DNA of 21,408 nt from an uncultured Rhodospirillaceae bacterium (lineage in GTDB: Bacteria > Pseudomonadota > Alphaproteobacteria > Rhodospirillales > UBA2165), in NCBI GenBank assembly GCA_913041095.1, contig CAJWIB010000010.1, positions 1 to 21,408 on the forward strand. The letters are read 5' to 3'. The translations under genes and the position numbers were made by a program. The notes under the pieces are model-generated. The model worked only from the letters and a program-made list of their open reading frames with translations. It had not been told where the DNA came from and did no database searches. Below are positions 1-7,286 of the stretch, piece by piece (position 1 is the first letter of the stretch; each line of letters starts with the position of its first letter).

Positions 1-1499
1 GCCAAAGCTGCGGCGGCCCAGACATATTCGCCTTCAACACCCGCTTCAATATTAACGCTGGTATCGATAAACGGCAGCACATGCTCATCCAGCACTTCTT
101 TAGCTTGGTTGCGACGCGCCCGCTTTTCAGCGCGGAGCTTAATGTTAGCTGCCATCGGTAATTCGACATGACGCTTGATCAACTCTTCCGCCGAGGCTGA
201 CCAAGTTACGGTTTGTTCTTCTTCAAGTTGTTTCTGGGAGCGCCCGCCACCCGGCATCATTTCATTGGCGACAATTTCGACAATGTCCTGGGTGATAAAG
301 GTATGACCCTTTTCTTGGGCATAACGATTAACCGCTTTTATTGCCATTTCCTGAACGAAGCTTGGCGCGCGTTTAAGAAATTCTTCCGCTTCATTACTCC
401 AAGAGATGGTTTCTTCGGCAACCACCTCCATCGGCGGCACGTGTTCGGTCCGACCGAGCCATATATGACACGGCGACATCCGTAAAAGATTTTCAGCATT
501 GCCACCGATATCGAGGTTACTATCAGCATGAACGCCGGTCATGCCGACCATCAATAGGCTGGCTTTTACTTCTTCGAGATAATCGCAAATGACTTTGAAG
601 GCTTTGCCTTCGAGCAATTTACTGACAACTTCGACATCTTCATCATCGGCAATCTTATTGGCAATCTCGAGGTTGGATTGATAGATTTTGGCGATGCCGT
701 CATCGATCAACTCTTCATGTAAGGCTTCCTGTTCACGAAAACGGAAGACCTTGCCGGCTTCATCGCTGAGTACGCTGGCAATCTTGTTAAATGCAACATA
801 GTGGTAATAGGGGTCATAGGACGAGACGACATGCACCTCGGCATCAATGCGCCGCACAATTTCAAAAGCACGTTTAAGTACACCGTAAGATTTCGCTGAA
901 CCGTCTATCGCCACCACAATGGGGCCATCGCCGATCTCTTTTTGAGTATCACGGATCACCAAGCAATCAATGGGACTGCGGCGGACAACGCGCTCACAAA
1001 CTGTGCCAATCAAACTGCCGGGTACGGCACCAAGTCCGAGCGAGCCCAAAGCCAGCACATCATGCTCGCCGGTTTCAGCCGCTTCGATAATTTTGGTGTA
1101 GTTTTTCCCCTCCGGGCTCAAACGCTGAAATTTAAGGCCTCTTTTGTCGCATTCGGCTTTGGCAACATCGTGATAGCTGTCGGTGACGATTGAGAGGCCA
1201 TCGGTGATCAGATCTTCATGCACATCACGTTGATACTGCATCTCTTCTTCATCGAGATAACGGTCCGGCAAACCGCCTTCCATTTGACGAAACCGCGCGT
1301 CATGCAGCCGTGCGGCATAAGCATGAATACCAGTAATTTGGCCGTCCGCTGCCGGGACCAGCTTTAATACTTGAGCGAGTGCGTGATCGGCATATTCCGA
1401 AGCGTCCAGCGCCACTAAAAACCGTGAGAAGGTCTCTTGATTTTCCGCCGTGGATACAGAGTTGGCATCAGCCTTTTTGGCTGCCTGGGTAACATTCAT
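1..1499 (-). CDS. Tandem universal stress protein with C-terminal PCP_red-like domains (partial, 3' end off window)
   Basis: About 499 residues are visible, starting at ATG 1499 with an AGGAG ribosome binding site 8 nt upstream; the frame stays open to the window edge. Two universal stress (UspA) domains lie at about residues 25-175 and 185-358. The first ends in GSLGLGAVPGSLIGT, which fits the ATP-binding pattern G-x2-G-x9-G-S/T. The second has GMTG-x9-GG, a near match. After them come segments resembling the PCP_red domain (the small C-terminal domain of protochlorophyllide reductase-like proteins): one around residues 363-412 beginning ISWSNEAEEFLKRAPSFV and containing GHTFITQDIVE, and a second, weaker one from about residue 432 (TWSASAEELIKR). 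The protein is cytoplasmic by appearance, with no signal or helices. A perfect FNR-type box lies upstream, so a role in the response to low oxygen or respiratory stress is likely. The ligand and the purpose of the fusion are unknown. Confidence 0.88.
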   Translation of the reverse strand, partial: MNVTQAAKKADANSVSTAENQETFSRFLVALDASEYADHALAQVLKLVPAADGQITGIHAYAARLHDARFRQMEGGLPDRYLDEEEMQYQRDVHEDLITDGLSIVTDSYHDVAKAECDKRGLKFQRLSPEGKNYTKIIEAAETGEHDVLALGSLGLGAVPGSLIGTVCERVVRRSPIDCLVIRDTQKEIGDGPIVVAIDGSAKSYGVLKRAFEIVRRIDAEVHVVSSYDPYYHYVAFNKIASVLSDEAGKVFRFREQEALHEELIDDGIAKIYQSNLEIANKIADDEDVEVVSKLLEGKAFKVICDYLEEVKASLLMVGMTGVHADSNLDIGGNAENLLRMSPCHIWLGRTEHVPPMEVVAEETISWSNEAEEFLKRAPSFVQEMAIKAVNRYAQEKGHTFITQDIVEIVANEMMPGGGRSQKQLEEEQTVTWSASAEELIKRHVELPMAANIKLRAEKRARRNQAKEVLDEHVLPFIDTSVNIEAGVEGEYVWAAAAL

Positions 1500-1525
1500 T
1501 TAATTAACTCCTACCTTAGAAGTCA

Positions 1526-1567
1526 AAATTAGCGAGATTCTAAAGTGCCTTCCTTGATGTGGATCAA
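1526..1567 (-). promoter_or_regulatory. FNR/DNR-type box and promoter of the universal stress gene
   Basis: A perfect palindromic box TTGATGTGGATCAA (TTGAT-N4-ATCAA) lies at 1554-1567. On the minus strand a TAATTT hexamer at 1531-1526 begins 29.5 nt from the box centre. That is the spacing expected of a class II FNR/CRP-family activator site (centre at -41.5) with a start site near 1519, about 20 nt before the ATG. The box match is seen directly; which regulator binds (FNR, DNR or NnrR type) cannot be told from the site. Confidence 0.75.
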
Positions 1568-1583
1568 AACCTGCAAATTAGAG

Positions 1584-1793
1584 CTATTCTGATCTTCGCC
1601 GAACCTGGCCGATCACCAGAAAGAACAATCCTGCGGCAATTAGAAAAATGTAGAAATCCTCTATTGCATTGCCAGCACGCCACGACAGCATGGCATCGAG
1701 CACGCCAATAAAGATCAGCGCCACGCCGAACATGCGCGGTATAACACCGCACTGCGGTTTCAAATCTTTTGGTAATTCAGAAGCAGATTGCAT
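1584..1793 (-). CDS. Small two-helix membrane protein, last gene of cassette A
   Basis: A 69-residue protein whose ATG lies 3 nt after the stop of the upstream haem b/c fusion gene, so it is very likely co-transcribed and probably translationally coupled. It has a short polar N-terminus with a single Cys, a first hydrophobic segment around residues 20-38, a short loop (SWRAGNAIEDF), a second helix around 48-63, and a basic end (VRRRSE). No cofactor motif is visible and I do not recognise the family. By position it could be a small accessory or assembly subunit of the bd-like/cytochrome c complex. Cassette B has no counterpart at the equivalent place. Confidence 0.7.
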   Translation of the reverse strand: MQSASELPKDLKPQCGVIPRMFGVALIFIGVLDAMLSWRAGNAIEDFYIFLIAAGLFFLVIGQVRRRSE

Positions 1794-1796
1794 CAG

Positions 1797-3320
1797 CTAA
1801 CCCTCCCGTTTGGTAGCCGCATTACGTGCCCACCAGCCCAACAGGCCGAACAGCAGCAACGCCATAATCACACCGGAAATAATCGGCTTGGCGCTGGTTG
1901 GCGGCTTTAACAACAACCAATACCAGGTCGTCAGCGTATAGCTGCGCGCTTTTTCCGAGTTACTGCCATCCCACGCAGCAAACGCAATCGGCGTGAATCG
2001 GCCTTCTTCGAATTGGATATCGCTGTCGGTTTCTTCAGTCTTCAACGGACGTTTTACCACCACACGCCAGGTACCATTTTTGTAAGCGCCTTTAGCAGTC
2101 AAGCCAACGGCTTTGCCGTCACGGGCTTCAAGTTTTTCGAGCCCCTGACCGTTCGAAAGCTCAACTTTGGCCGCAGACTTGGTGGTGCCGGCGCTCCATT
2201 TCCAAATATTGACCGGCTTGGCGCCATCACCGGCAACAAAATAAGGTTTCTCTAATCCCTCAGCCGGTTGGATCGGTAACTGAACGGCGACCGCATCTTC
2301 ACTCATTTCAGGATCGGCGATTTTGGTAGCAGCTTCGTCGCCGGGAATGCTTTTAGTGCGGTCATCCCATTCCAGCAAAAAGGCGACTTCCTTGTCGTTG
2401 TAGAGCGCCTGCGCTGTAATGGTGTCATTGGCGGCTTTGAAAAAGCGCGGCTTAACGACAATTTGCGGCACCATGGCAAAGGTCGTTAGCTTCGCCACAT
2501 CCCAAACCTTATCATCCGCCGAAGCCGGCAAATCGCCGTCAATTTTCTCAGCGATGACAACCGTGTTTTCAGCGCGGACAGTGCGTTTTGTTTTGGCCAA
2601 GGATTGAACATAGTTGGCAACATGCCAGCGTTCTTCGATAGAAAGTTTTTTCTTGCTTTTCTCATCAGCAAAACTCGGCATTTGCGTACCCTGGATACCC
2701 ACGGTCACGCGGGTGAAGATATCCTTTGGATCATTACTGGCTCTGAAGGTCCAGGGTTTGGTCAAATTACGCGGCCAAGTGCGGGCACCGGCGTCATCTT
2801 TTAGCCGCTTGACCGCATCTCCTTTACCATCCTGGCCGTGACATTCCGAACACCGGTCAGCGTCATGGAACAGCTTTTTGCCTTTGGCGATACTTTCCGG
2901 CGAGGTCGCCACTTGCGTACCGTAATCCAATTGATCTTCCGGCTTTTCATCTTCGAGCTCGGCAAAGGTTTTAAGATAAAGCACAAGGTCCCAAATTTCC
3001 TGTTCCTTGAGGATATCGGTCCAGCCTGGCATGGCAGTGCCCGGCATACCGTCCCTAATCATCCGGTAGAGGTCATCATCGTTTGGCACGGGATCATCGG
3101 CACCGGTGGTTTTAATCTTATAGAGCGCTTCCGAAAAATCACGCGGCGGCGGGTTGAGCCGCTCGGCACCGGGGCCAGCACCATCACCTTCTTCGCCGTG
3201 ACACATCAGGCAGCGTTTTTCATAAACTTTTTTGCCGTTATCGGCATTGCCCGGTGCGGCAATAGCGGGCAAGCCGAGAAAAATTGTCAGAAGTGTAAAT
3301 GCGGAAATTATCAATTTCAT
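1797..3320 (-). CDS. Membrane-anchored di-haem cytochrome c fused to an ethylbenzene-dehydrogenase-type haem b domain (cassette A)
   Basis: This 507-residue protein begins with a Sec signal peptide (residues 1-22, ending AIAA). Two cytochrome c domains follow, with CLMCH at 37-41 (probable Met ligand in GTAMPGW, residues 94-100) and CSECH at 157-161 (probable Met ligand in GTQMPSF). From about residue 250 to 470 the sequence looks like the EB_dh haem b domain known from gamma subunits of type II DMSO-reductase-family enzymes (EbdC, NxrC, SerC types), including FLLEWDD and the closing AWDGSN...TWYW block. A single helix near 480-498 anchors it with a basic cytoplasmic tail. It would be a periplasmic electron carrier with two c haems and one b haem. 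It lies 12 nt downstream of the mono-haem membrane cytochrome gene. It is a paralogue of the 553-residue protein of cassette B. No NarG/EbdA-type catalytic partner is in the window. Confidence 0.88.
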   Translation of the reverse strand: MKLIISAFTLLTIFLGLPAIAAPGNADNGKKVYEKRCLMCHGEEGDGAGPGAERLNPPPRDFSEALYKIKTTGADDPVPNDDDLYRMIRDGMPGTAMPGWTDILKEQEIWDLVLYLKTFAELEDEKPEDQLDYGTQVATSPESIAKGKKLFHDADRCSECHGQDGKGDAVKRLKDDAGARTWPRNLTKPWTFRASNDPKDIFTRVTVGIQGTQMPSFADEKSKKKLSIEERWHVANYVQSLAKTKRTVRAENTVVIAEKIDGDLPASADDKVWDVAKLTTFAMVPQIVVKPRFFKAANDTITAQALYNDKEVAFLLEWDDRTKSIPGDEAATKIADPEMSEDAVAVQLPIQPAEGLEKPYFVAGDGAKPVNIWKWSAGTTKSAAKVELSNGQGLEKLEARDGKAVGLTAKGAYKNGTWRVVVKRPLKTEETDSDIQFEEGRFTPIAFAAWDGSNSEKARSYTLTTWYWLLLKPPTSAKPIISGVIMALLLFGLLGWWARNAATKREG

Positions 3321-3332
3321 GCGCTCAGCCCT

Positions 3333-4100
3333 CTACTCGTGTCCGAAACTACGGGGCTGATACCCGGTATAATCATAAAGGAATAAAATAACCTGCCAGA
3401 TTTCCTCTTCACTGAGGAAGTCCTGCCAGATCGGCATAGAAGAAATCCAGGGTGCTGCTTCTTTCGGTGGGCCCGGCCCGCCGGTGGCAATACGCCAAAA
3501 CAAATAGGATTCTTGGAGTTGCGCAATGGTACCAACATCCTGGAAGTTTGCCGGTGTCGGATTGAGCCCGGCAGCATAAGGCCCTTTACCATCAAGCTTA
3601 TCGCCATGGCAGAAGTGACAGTTCTGGATATAGACCTTGGCGCCTGCGGTCACGTGTTCTTTAAACTTTTTGAGGTCCATTTTTTCTAGTTTACGCAGCG
3701 GATTTTCCAGCTTGATAATATTGTAGCGTTTACCGAACGCTTTCATTGAAGTTGGTGGTGCCGGGTGAATGGTGCGCAGTTCCACTGGCGCTTCAAAACT
3801 CAGTCTGGTTTTCTCGAACGTGTACCAACCGGCCAGCAATGGCAGGATGACAAAAACCACATTGCGGATCATTTTTTTATTAGGGTCTTCGACCAGCGCT
3901 TTGACCGGCGCGACCAGTTCTCTTGTACCTTCCTCGGTCGCCGTGAACACCATGAAGACGCCGGCGACAACAAAGAACATATACATGGTTAGCAGGCTCG
4001 ACGGAATAACGTGGTCGAGAATAACGTCAAAAACCAGGATAAAGCCATAATAGACGATGGCGAGAACGATAACGGCTTGCAGGAGCTTAGGTATTTTCAT
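3333..4100 (-). CDS. Three-helix membrane mono-haem cytochrome c (cassette A)
   Basis: A 255-residue protein. Three hydrophobic segments at about residues 8-28, 36-54 and 79-95 form a membrane anchor, followed by a periplasmic cytochrome c domain with one haem motif, CHFCH, at 161-165. The likely distal Met is in the SSMPIW block, after the conserved FWRIATGGPGPP segment. The anchor at the N-terminus and the cytochrome domain at the C-terminus suit a subunit that relays electrons between soluble carriers and the bd-like membrane core. The gene is 12 nt from both neighbours. It pairs with the 321-residue protein of cassette B, which has the same layout plus an inserted linker of roughly 65 residues. 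Similarity of role to membrane cytochrome subunits of other oxidases (for example CcoP) is only by analogy. Confidence 0.87.
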   Translation of the reverse strand: MKIPKLLQAVIVLAIVYYGFILVFDVILDHVIPSSLLTMYMFFVVAGVFMVFTATEEGTRELVAPVKALVEDPNKKMIRNVVFVILPLLAGWYTFEKTRLSFEAPVELRTIHPAPPTSMKAFGKRYNIIKLENPLRKLEKMDLKKFKEHVTAGAKVYIQNCHFCHGDKLDGKGPYAAGLNPTPANFQDVGTIAQLQESYLFWRIATGGPGPPKEAAPWISSMPIWQDFLSEEEIWQVILFLYDYTGYQPRSFGHE

Positions 4101-4112
4101 ATCAACTCCTCG

Positions 4113-4925
4113 CTATTTCAATTTCGCCAAATAATCGACCAGCATTTCAAGCTCGCTGGCGTAAAGCTGCGTGCCGTAATCTTTCGGCATCAAATCTTTT
4201 TCAAACCCTTTGGAAAGCTCGGCATTTGGATCAAGTATCGATTTTCTGATATGAGCGGCAGATCGAGTAGCACCGATTTTGGTCAGATTAGGCCCCTGCT
4301 CGCCTTCATCTTCGCCGACCTTGTGACAAGCACCACAGCCGACCTCGGACAAAATATCCTCTACGGTCTCATACGGTTTACGCTGTTCTTCTTCCTCTTC
4401 TTCAGCGCTGTCACCAGCGTCTTTGGGAATTTTAACGGTTACTTCAACGCCACTCAAATCCTGGAGATAGGCCGTAACCGCTGCAAGCTCGACCTCGTTG
4501 AGGCCAATGCTACCGGTTGACACATCCGGCATTGGACTAACGGCATCATTGGTGCCTTTTTTACCAAACCCGGCAACAACAAAGGCGGATGGCTTAATCA
4601 TCGATTCGACGAGATAGCTTTCAATATCCGTCGCCTCGCCCTTGTAACGCGAATTCTTGAGACGCGCGGCGGAGACAGCCGCTGCTTTTTCAAGCAATGG
4701 GGCGCGGCCGCCAAGCGCATTGTGGCAGAGCGTACACGTGCCCTTGCCCTTATAAATTTTTTCACCGAGCACCAGGAACTGATCCATGGTTAAAGAACTA
4801 AGATCGACTTTTTCCTCGGTCGGCGGTGGCGCCGGTTCAATCCGGGGAACGCCGAAATTGGCAAAGCCGGCAAACAGAAAAATGATTAGCAGGCTGAAAA
4901 CAGCGACTTTGAGGAAGTTCTTCAT
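4113..4925 (-). CDS. Membrane-anchored di-haem cytochrome c (cassette A)
   Basis: A 270-residue protein. I place the start at ATG 4925 because it overlaps the stop of the bd-like gene (ATGA), and because a typical N-terminal membrane helix (residues 4-23) then follows at once. A longer reading frame to 4973 exists but lacks sense. Two haem motifs are present: CTLCH at 64-68 and CGACH at 197-201. The domains are joined by a highly acidic stretch (six consecutive Glu, residues 175-180). Its likely job is periplasmic electron transfer to or from the bd-like protein, to which its translation is coupled. The cassette B paralogue (327 residues) has the same two haem domains but a longer C-terminal extension that this copy lacks. 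Confidence 0.88.
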   Translation of the reverse strand: MKNFLKVAVFSLLIIFLFAGFANFGVPRIEPAPPPTEEKVDLSSLTMDQFLVLGEKIYKGKGTCTLCHNALGGRAPLLEKAAAVSAARLKNSRYKGEATDIESYLVESMIKPSAFVVAGFGKKGTNDAVSPMPDVSTGSIGLNEVELAAVTAYLQDLSGVEVTVKIPKDAGDSAEEEEEEQRKPYETVEDILSEVGCGACHKVGEDEGEQGPNLTKIGATRSAAHIRKSILDPNAELSKGFEKDLMPKDYGTQLYASELEMLVDYLAKLK

Positions 4926-6826
4926 CCCTTGCCTCCAGTCGAGGCTATCCCATCGACCGCTTCGGGCACCCAATAATTCTGCGGCTCAGTTTTGTTGGCG
5001 CTGATTTGGCTCAGCCAGAAGACAAAGATCACCATCGAGAGAAAAATTATTGCACCGATGGAAACCACATTGGCGGCAAAGCCCATGGTTGGCGTGAAGG
5101 CATCGGCTGAATTATCCCGCATGATATCGACAACATGCCAGTGCTGGCGAATACCCGAGCGGATATAGCCCATCAGCCCCATCAACCAGGTGAAAGAAAC
5201 CGCCAGCAGGAACAGCGCATATTGCGAACGTTCCGGCACCCGGCCCCATTTGAGCGGCGCGACTTCTTTGGCATTTTTATACATAAAGCTGTCGATCAAA
5301 ATACTGATGACAATGATGACTAGGGTCGTGCAAACCTGCGGGATCGAAGCTGCGATCTTGTAAACCGTATTGGTGAAATAGCCGTAATAAACGCCGAGGA
5401 TAAAAATATTAATGACGCCGGTGACGAACAGCGCGACCTGCGCCGCGTTACCCGCATTTACCCAGCTCACGGTCGCCACTTTGTTGGCGCGGCGATAAAA
5501 CAGGAAGCTGACAAAGGTCGCCAGGATCATCAAATTCACGGCCGTGTTCTTGGCCGGCATAATTCCAAACGGTCCGATATATTTATGATACGGCCCGCCA
5601 AGCGCTTTCAATTCTTCATTGGTCAACACTAGGGTATGCGGGGTGAACCAGACCAGAAATGCAGCGACAATAACGATGGCGATATATTTAATATATTTGT
5701 AGTAGCGCACAGCACCGTCGCTCCGGCCCATGCAGCACCAGAGATAATAATTAGCCGACAGAAACAGGGCGCCGATCAACACGGCTTGGATAATAAACAG
5801 CCAGGCGAAAATGCCGCCCATGAGGGTGATACCCATCTGCTGGCTGAAGGCATAAATCTCGGTTGTCAGGTAATATCCGGCAAACGGCAAAGGCAACAAC
5901 GCTGAGATGGCAATAAAATTGGCGGTATAGCCCATCCAATCGTAATGCGCCCGGTCTTCCGCCCGGCTCGAACTTAAGAATTTAAAGGCGGCATAAGCGC
6001 CAACAATAGAACCACCAAAAGCCACATTGGCGACCACCCGGTGCAGGTTGATCGGGTTCCAGAGATGATTCTGAATGGCCGGCCAGATATCACCGGCAAA
6101 GACGCCCGCTGCATTGACACCTTCCGGGCTCATCATGAAGGTCAGCCAGGAATTCGCTAGGAACATCAGCATGGTGCCAACCGCATTGAGCAACAGACCG
6201 ATCGTCAGATGGACCCATTTGCGGTCACCGCCCTGAAGCCAATGCCAGCCATAATAATAAAGATAGAGGCAAGCACTCTCGGCAAAGAATAGCACCGCAT
6301 ACCAGAACATGCTGTCTTTAAAGATGGTCGCGAGGTAGCTCCAGAGATCGGGATAGAACAGGACCAAAGAGAACAACAGCAAGCCGCCCAAAATGGCGGT
6401 TAAGGAATAAGCGGTGATGCTGACCTTGATAAACTCGTAAGCCATGTTGTCGTAGCGCCGGTCCCGCGTCCGCATGCCGATGGCCTCGATGATGAAAACA
6501 AATATCGGCACGGCGAGCACAAAGGCGGCAAACCAAAGATGCAATTGCGCCACCAGCCAAATGACGATGCGGCTGTTAACACCTTTGACGGTCGGATAGC
6601 TGGCAAGTGTGGTTTTGGGCGCCGGACCATAAAGCGAGGTTGCTTTCTCAGCGTCGCCACCTTCTGCTGCCGGCTCCGCTGCTTGTTCGGCGGCTTGAGC
6701 GGCAATGTTAAAAAACTCACCGCTGAAATTTCCACTGATAATGATTGGGGTTAGAAAAAATATGAGAGCCAGAAATGCAACGTCGACTACTTTTAATCCC
6801 CACCTGTTTTCATTTTTAAGCTTCAT
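4922..6826 (-). CDS. Cytochrome bd-like oxidase core protein, CydA-related (cassette A)
   Basis: A polytopic membrane protein of 634 residues with about 14 hydrophobic segments. Its N-terminal half resembles CydA. A His in AQLHLWF (about residue 96) sits where the haem b595 ligand lies. The block FFAESACLYLYYYGW matches the Glu-containing helix (FFLESTF...FFGW in CydA). ANSWLTFMMSPEG matches the CydA ANGWMQ.PVG block, and a second His in INLHRVVAN (about 262) matches the haem b558 His region. The quinol-oxidising GRQPW loop of true bd oxidases is absent. Instead there are extra C-terminal helices with conserved TPH, MPAKN and WHVVDIMRD segments shared with the cassette B copy. Similar bd-like proteins have been proposed as oxidases in Nitrospira. 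I chose ATG 6826, 11 nt after a GAAGG, over an in-frame TTG at 6844 that lacks a properly spaced site. Whether it reduces oxygen is inferred, not shown. Confidence 0.85.
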   Translation of the reverse strand: MKLKNENRWGLKVVDVAFLALIFFLTPIIISGNFSGEFFNIAAQAAEQAAEPAAEGGDAEKATSLYGPAPKTTLASYPTVKGVNSRIVIWLVAQLHLWFAAFVLAVPIFVFIIEAIGMRTRDRRYDNMAYEFIKVSITAYSLTAILGGLLLFSLVLFYPDLWSYLATIFKDSMFWYAVLFFAESACLYLYYYGWHWLQGGDRKWVHLTIGLLLNAVGTMLMFLANSWLTFMMSPEGVNAAGVFAGDIWPAIQNHLWNPINLHRVVANVAFGGSIVGAYAAFKFLSSSRAEDRAHYDWMGYTANFIAISALLPLPFAGYYLTTEIYAFSQQMGITLMGGIFAWLFIIQAVLIGALFLSANYYLWCCMGRSDGAVRYYKYIKYIAIVIVAAFLVWFTPHTLVLTNEELKALGGPYHKYIGPFGIMPAKNTAVNLMILATFVSFLFYRRANKVATVSWVNAGNAAQVALFVTGVINIFILGVYYGYFTNTVYKIAASIPQVCTTLVIIVISILIDSFMYKNAKEVAPLKWGRVPERSQYALFLLAVSFTWLMGLMGYIRSGIRQHWHVVDIMRDNSADAFTPTMGFAANVVSIGAIIFLSMVIFVFWLSQISANKTEPQNYWVPEAVDGIASTGGKG

Positions 6827-6848
6827 TCTGGTACTTGCCTTCAAATCC

Positions 6849-6965
6849 TTACTGGTGGAAAAACAGGGATATTCCCTGCAAATTCATGAGCCCCCAATCG
6901 AGCACAAAAAAACCGACGCCGCTGATAGCGAGCGAGATAATGAAAGGCATCAGATAATTTTTCAC
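6849..6965 (-). CDS. 38-residue single-helix membrane peptide upstream of bd-like gene
   Basis: A GTG-started frame of 38 codons plus stop, with a GGGAG ribosome binding site 8 nt upstream. The peptide (MKNYLMPFIISLAISGVGFF at its start) is one hydrophobic helix with a charged beginning and ends in LFFHQ. It sits 25 nt after the previous small frame and about 22 nt before the bd-like gene, all on the same strand. Small helices such as CydX and CcoQ accompany bd and cbb3 oxidases, and by position this could be an equivalent, but I see no sequence similarity that proves it. Short length is the main reason for doubt. Confidence 0.6.
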   Translation of the reverse strand: MKNYLMPFIISLAISGVGFFVLDWGLMNLQGISLFFHQ

Positions 6966-6990
6966 CTTGGCGTCTCCCTATCTAACCGGT

Positions 6991-7098
6991 CTAAAACAGC
7001 ATTGCCCAAAAAACCACACAGATGGCGATCAGCACGGCGGTGAACAGTGCCGGTCCGAACCAGGTGGATTCATTATTCTGTGGAGCTTCTGAATTCAT
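6991..7098 (-). CDS. 35-residue single-helix membrane peptide
   Basis: An ATG-started frame of 35 codons. It has a polar N-terminus (MNSEAPQNNESTW) followed by a single hydrophobic helix (about residues 14-34) that runs to the very C-terminus. The shape resembles tail-anchored small oxidase subunits (CcoQ/CydX-like in form only). It would be the first gene of the cassette A transcript; the 26 nt gap to the next small frame carries that gene's ribosome binding site. A purine-rich GAGACGG lies about 10 nt upstream of the ATG. Function unknown. Confidence 0.58.
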   Translation of the reverse strand: MNSEAPQNNESTWFGPALFTAVLIAICVVFWAMLF

Positions 7099-7125
7099 GT
7101 TTTCAAACCGTCTCTATTACCAAGA

Positions 7126-7154
7126 TTGATCAACGTAGTTTTGAAGGATAAAAT
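7126..7154 (+). promoter_or_regulatory. Sigma70-like promoter on the plus strand
   Basis: TTGATC at 7126-7131 and TAAAAT at 7149-7154 are separated by exactly 17 nt, a good match to -35/-10 consensus. It points at the plus-strand small frame starting at 7182, giving an expected start site near 7161. The same stretch must also hold the divergent promoter for the minus-strand cassette A; a TAATAG on the minus strand at 7119-7114 is a possible -10 there, without a clear -35. Confidence 0.45.
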
Positions 7155-7181
7155 GAGGCCGAAAAACAAAGAGAATTAAGC

Positions 7182-7286
7182 ATGTTTAATTTCAAAAACT
7201 TCCGGCCCATTGACTGGGTTATTTTTTTCGGGGCCGCCGTCAATTTTGTTGTAATCGTACTCATTTTAATCTTTTTCGTTTTCTAG
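7182..7286 (+). CDS. 34-residue single-helix membrane peptide, opposite strand
   Basis: The only plausible plus-strand gene in the window. It starts ATG at 7182 with a GAG-containing purine run 8 nt upstream. The first 12 residues (MFNFKNFRPIDW) look amphipathic or charged, and the rest is an uninterrupted hydrophobic helix to the stop. The stop codon overlaps that of the convergent cytochrome gene: both TAG codons share the palindrome CTAG at 7283-7286. A well-spaced sigma70-like promoter precedes it. The reverse strand holds an alternative 44-codon frame at 7130-7264 whose product is not hydrophobic and lacks a good ribosome binding site, so I prefer this one. Function unknown; a small oxidase subunit or membrane regulatory peptide are both possible. 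Confidence 0.5.
   Translation: MFNFKNFRPIDWVIFFGAAVNFVVIVLILIFFVF

Noticed and set aside
2838..3386. Plus-strand open frame of 182 codons
   Set aside because: Opposite the signal peptide and haem motifs of the 507-residue cytochrome; no motif in the product.
6827..6844. TTG start for the cassette A bd-like protein
   Set aside because: The purine run before it is too close (about 3 nt); the ATG at 6826 has a better site.
7130..7264. 44-codon minus-strand frame between the small cytochrome and the tiny membrane genes
   Set aside because: Product is not hydrophobic or otherwise protein-like, the ribosome binding site is weak, and it lies opposite a better-supported plus-strand frame.
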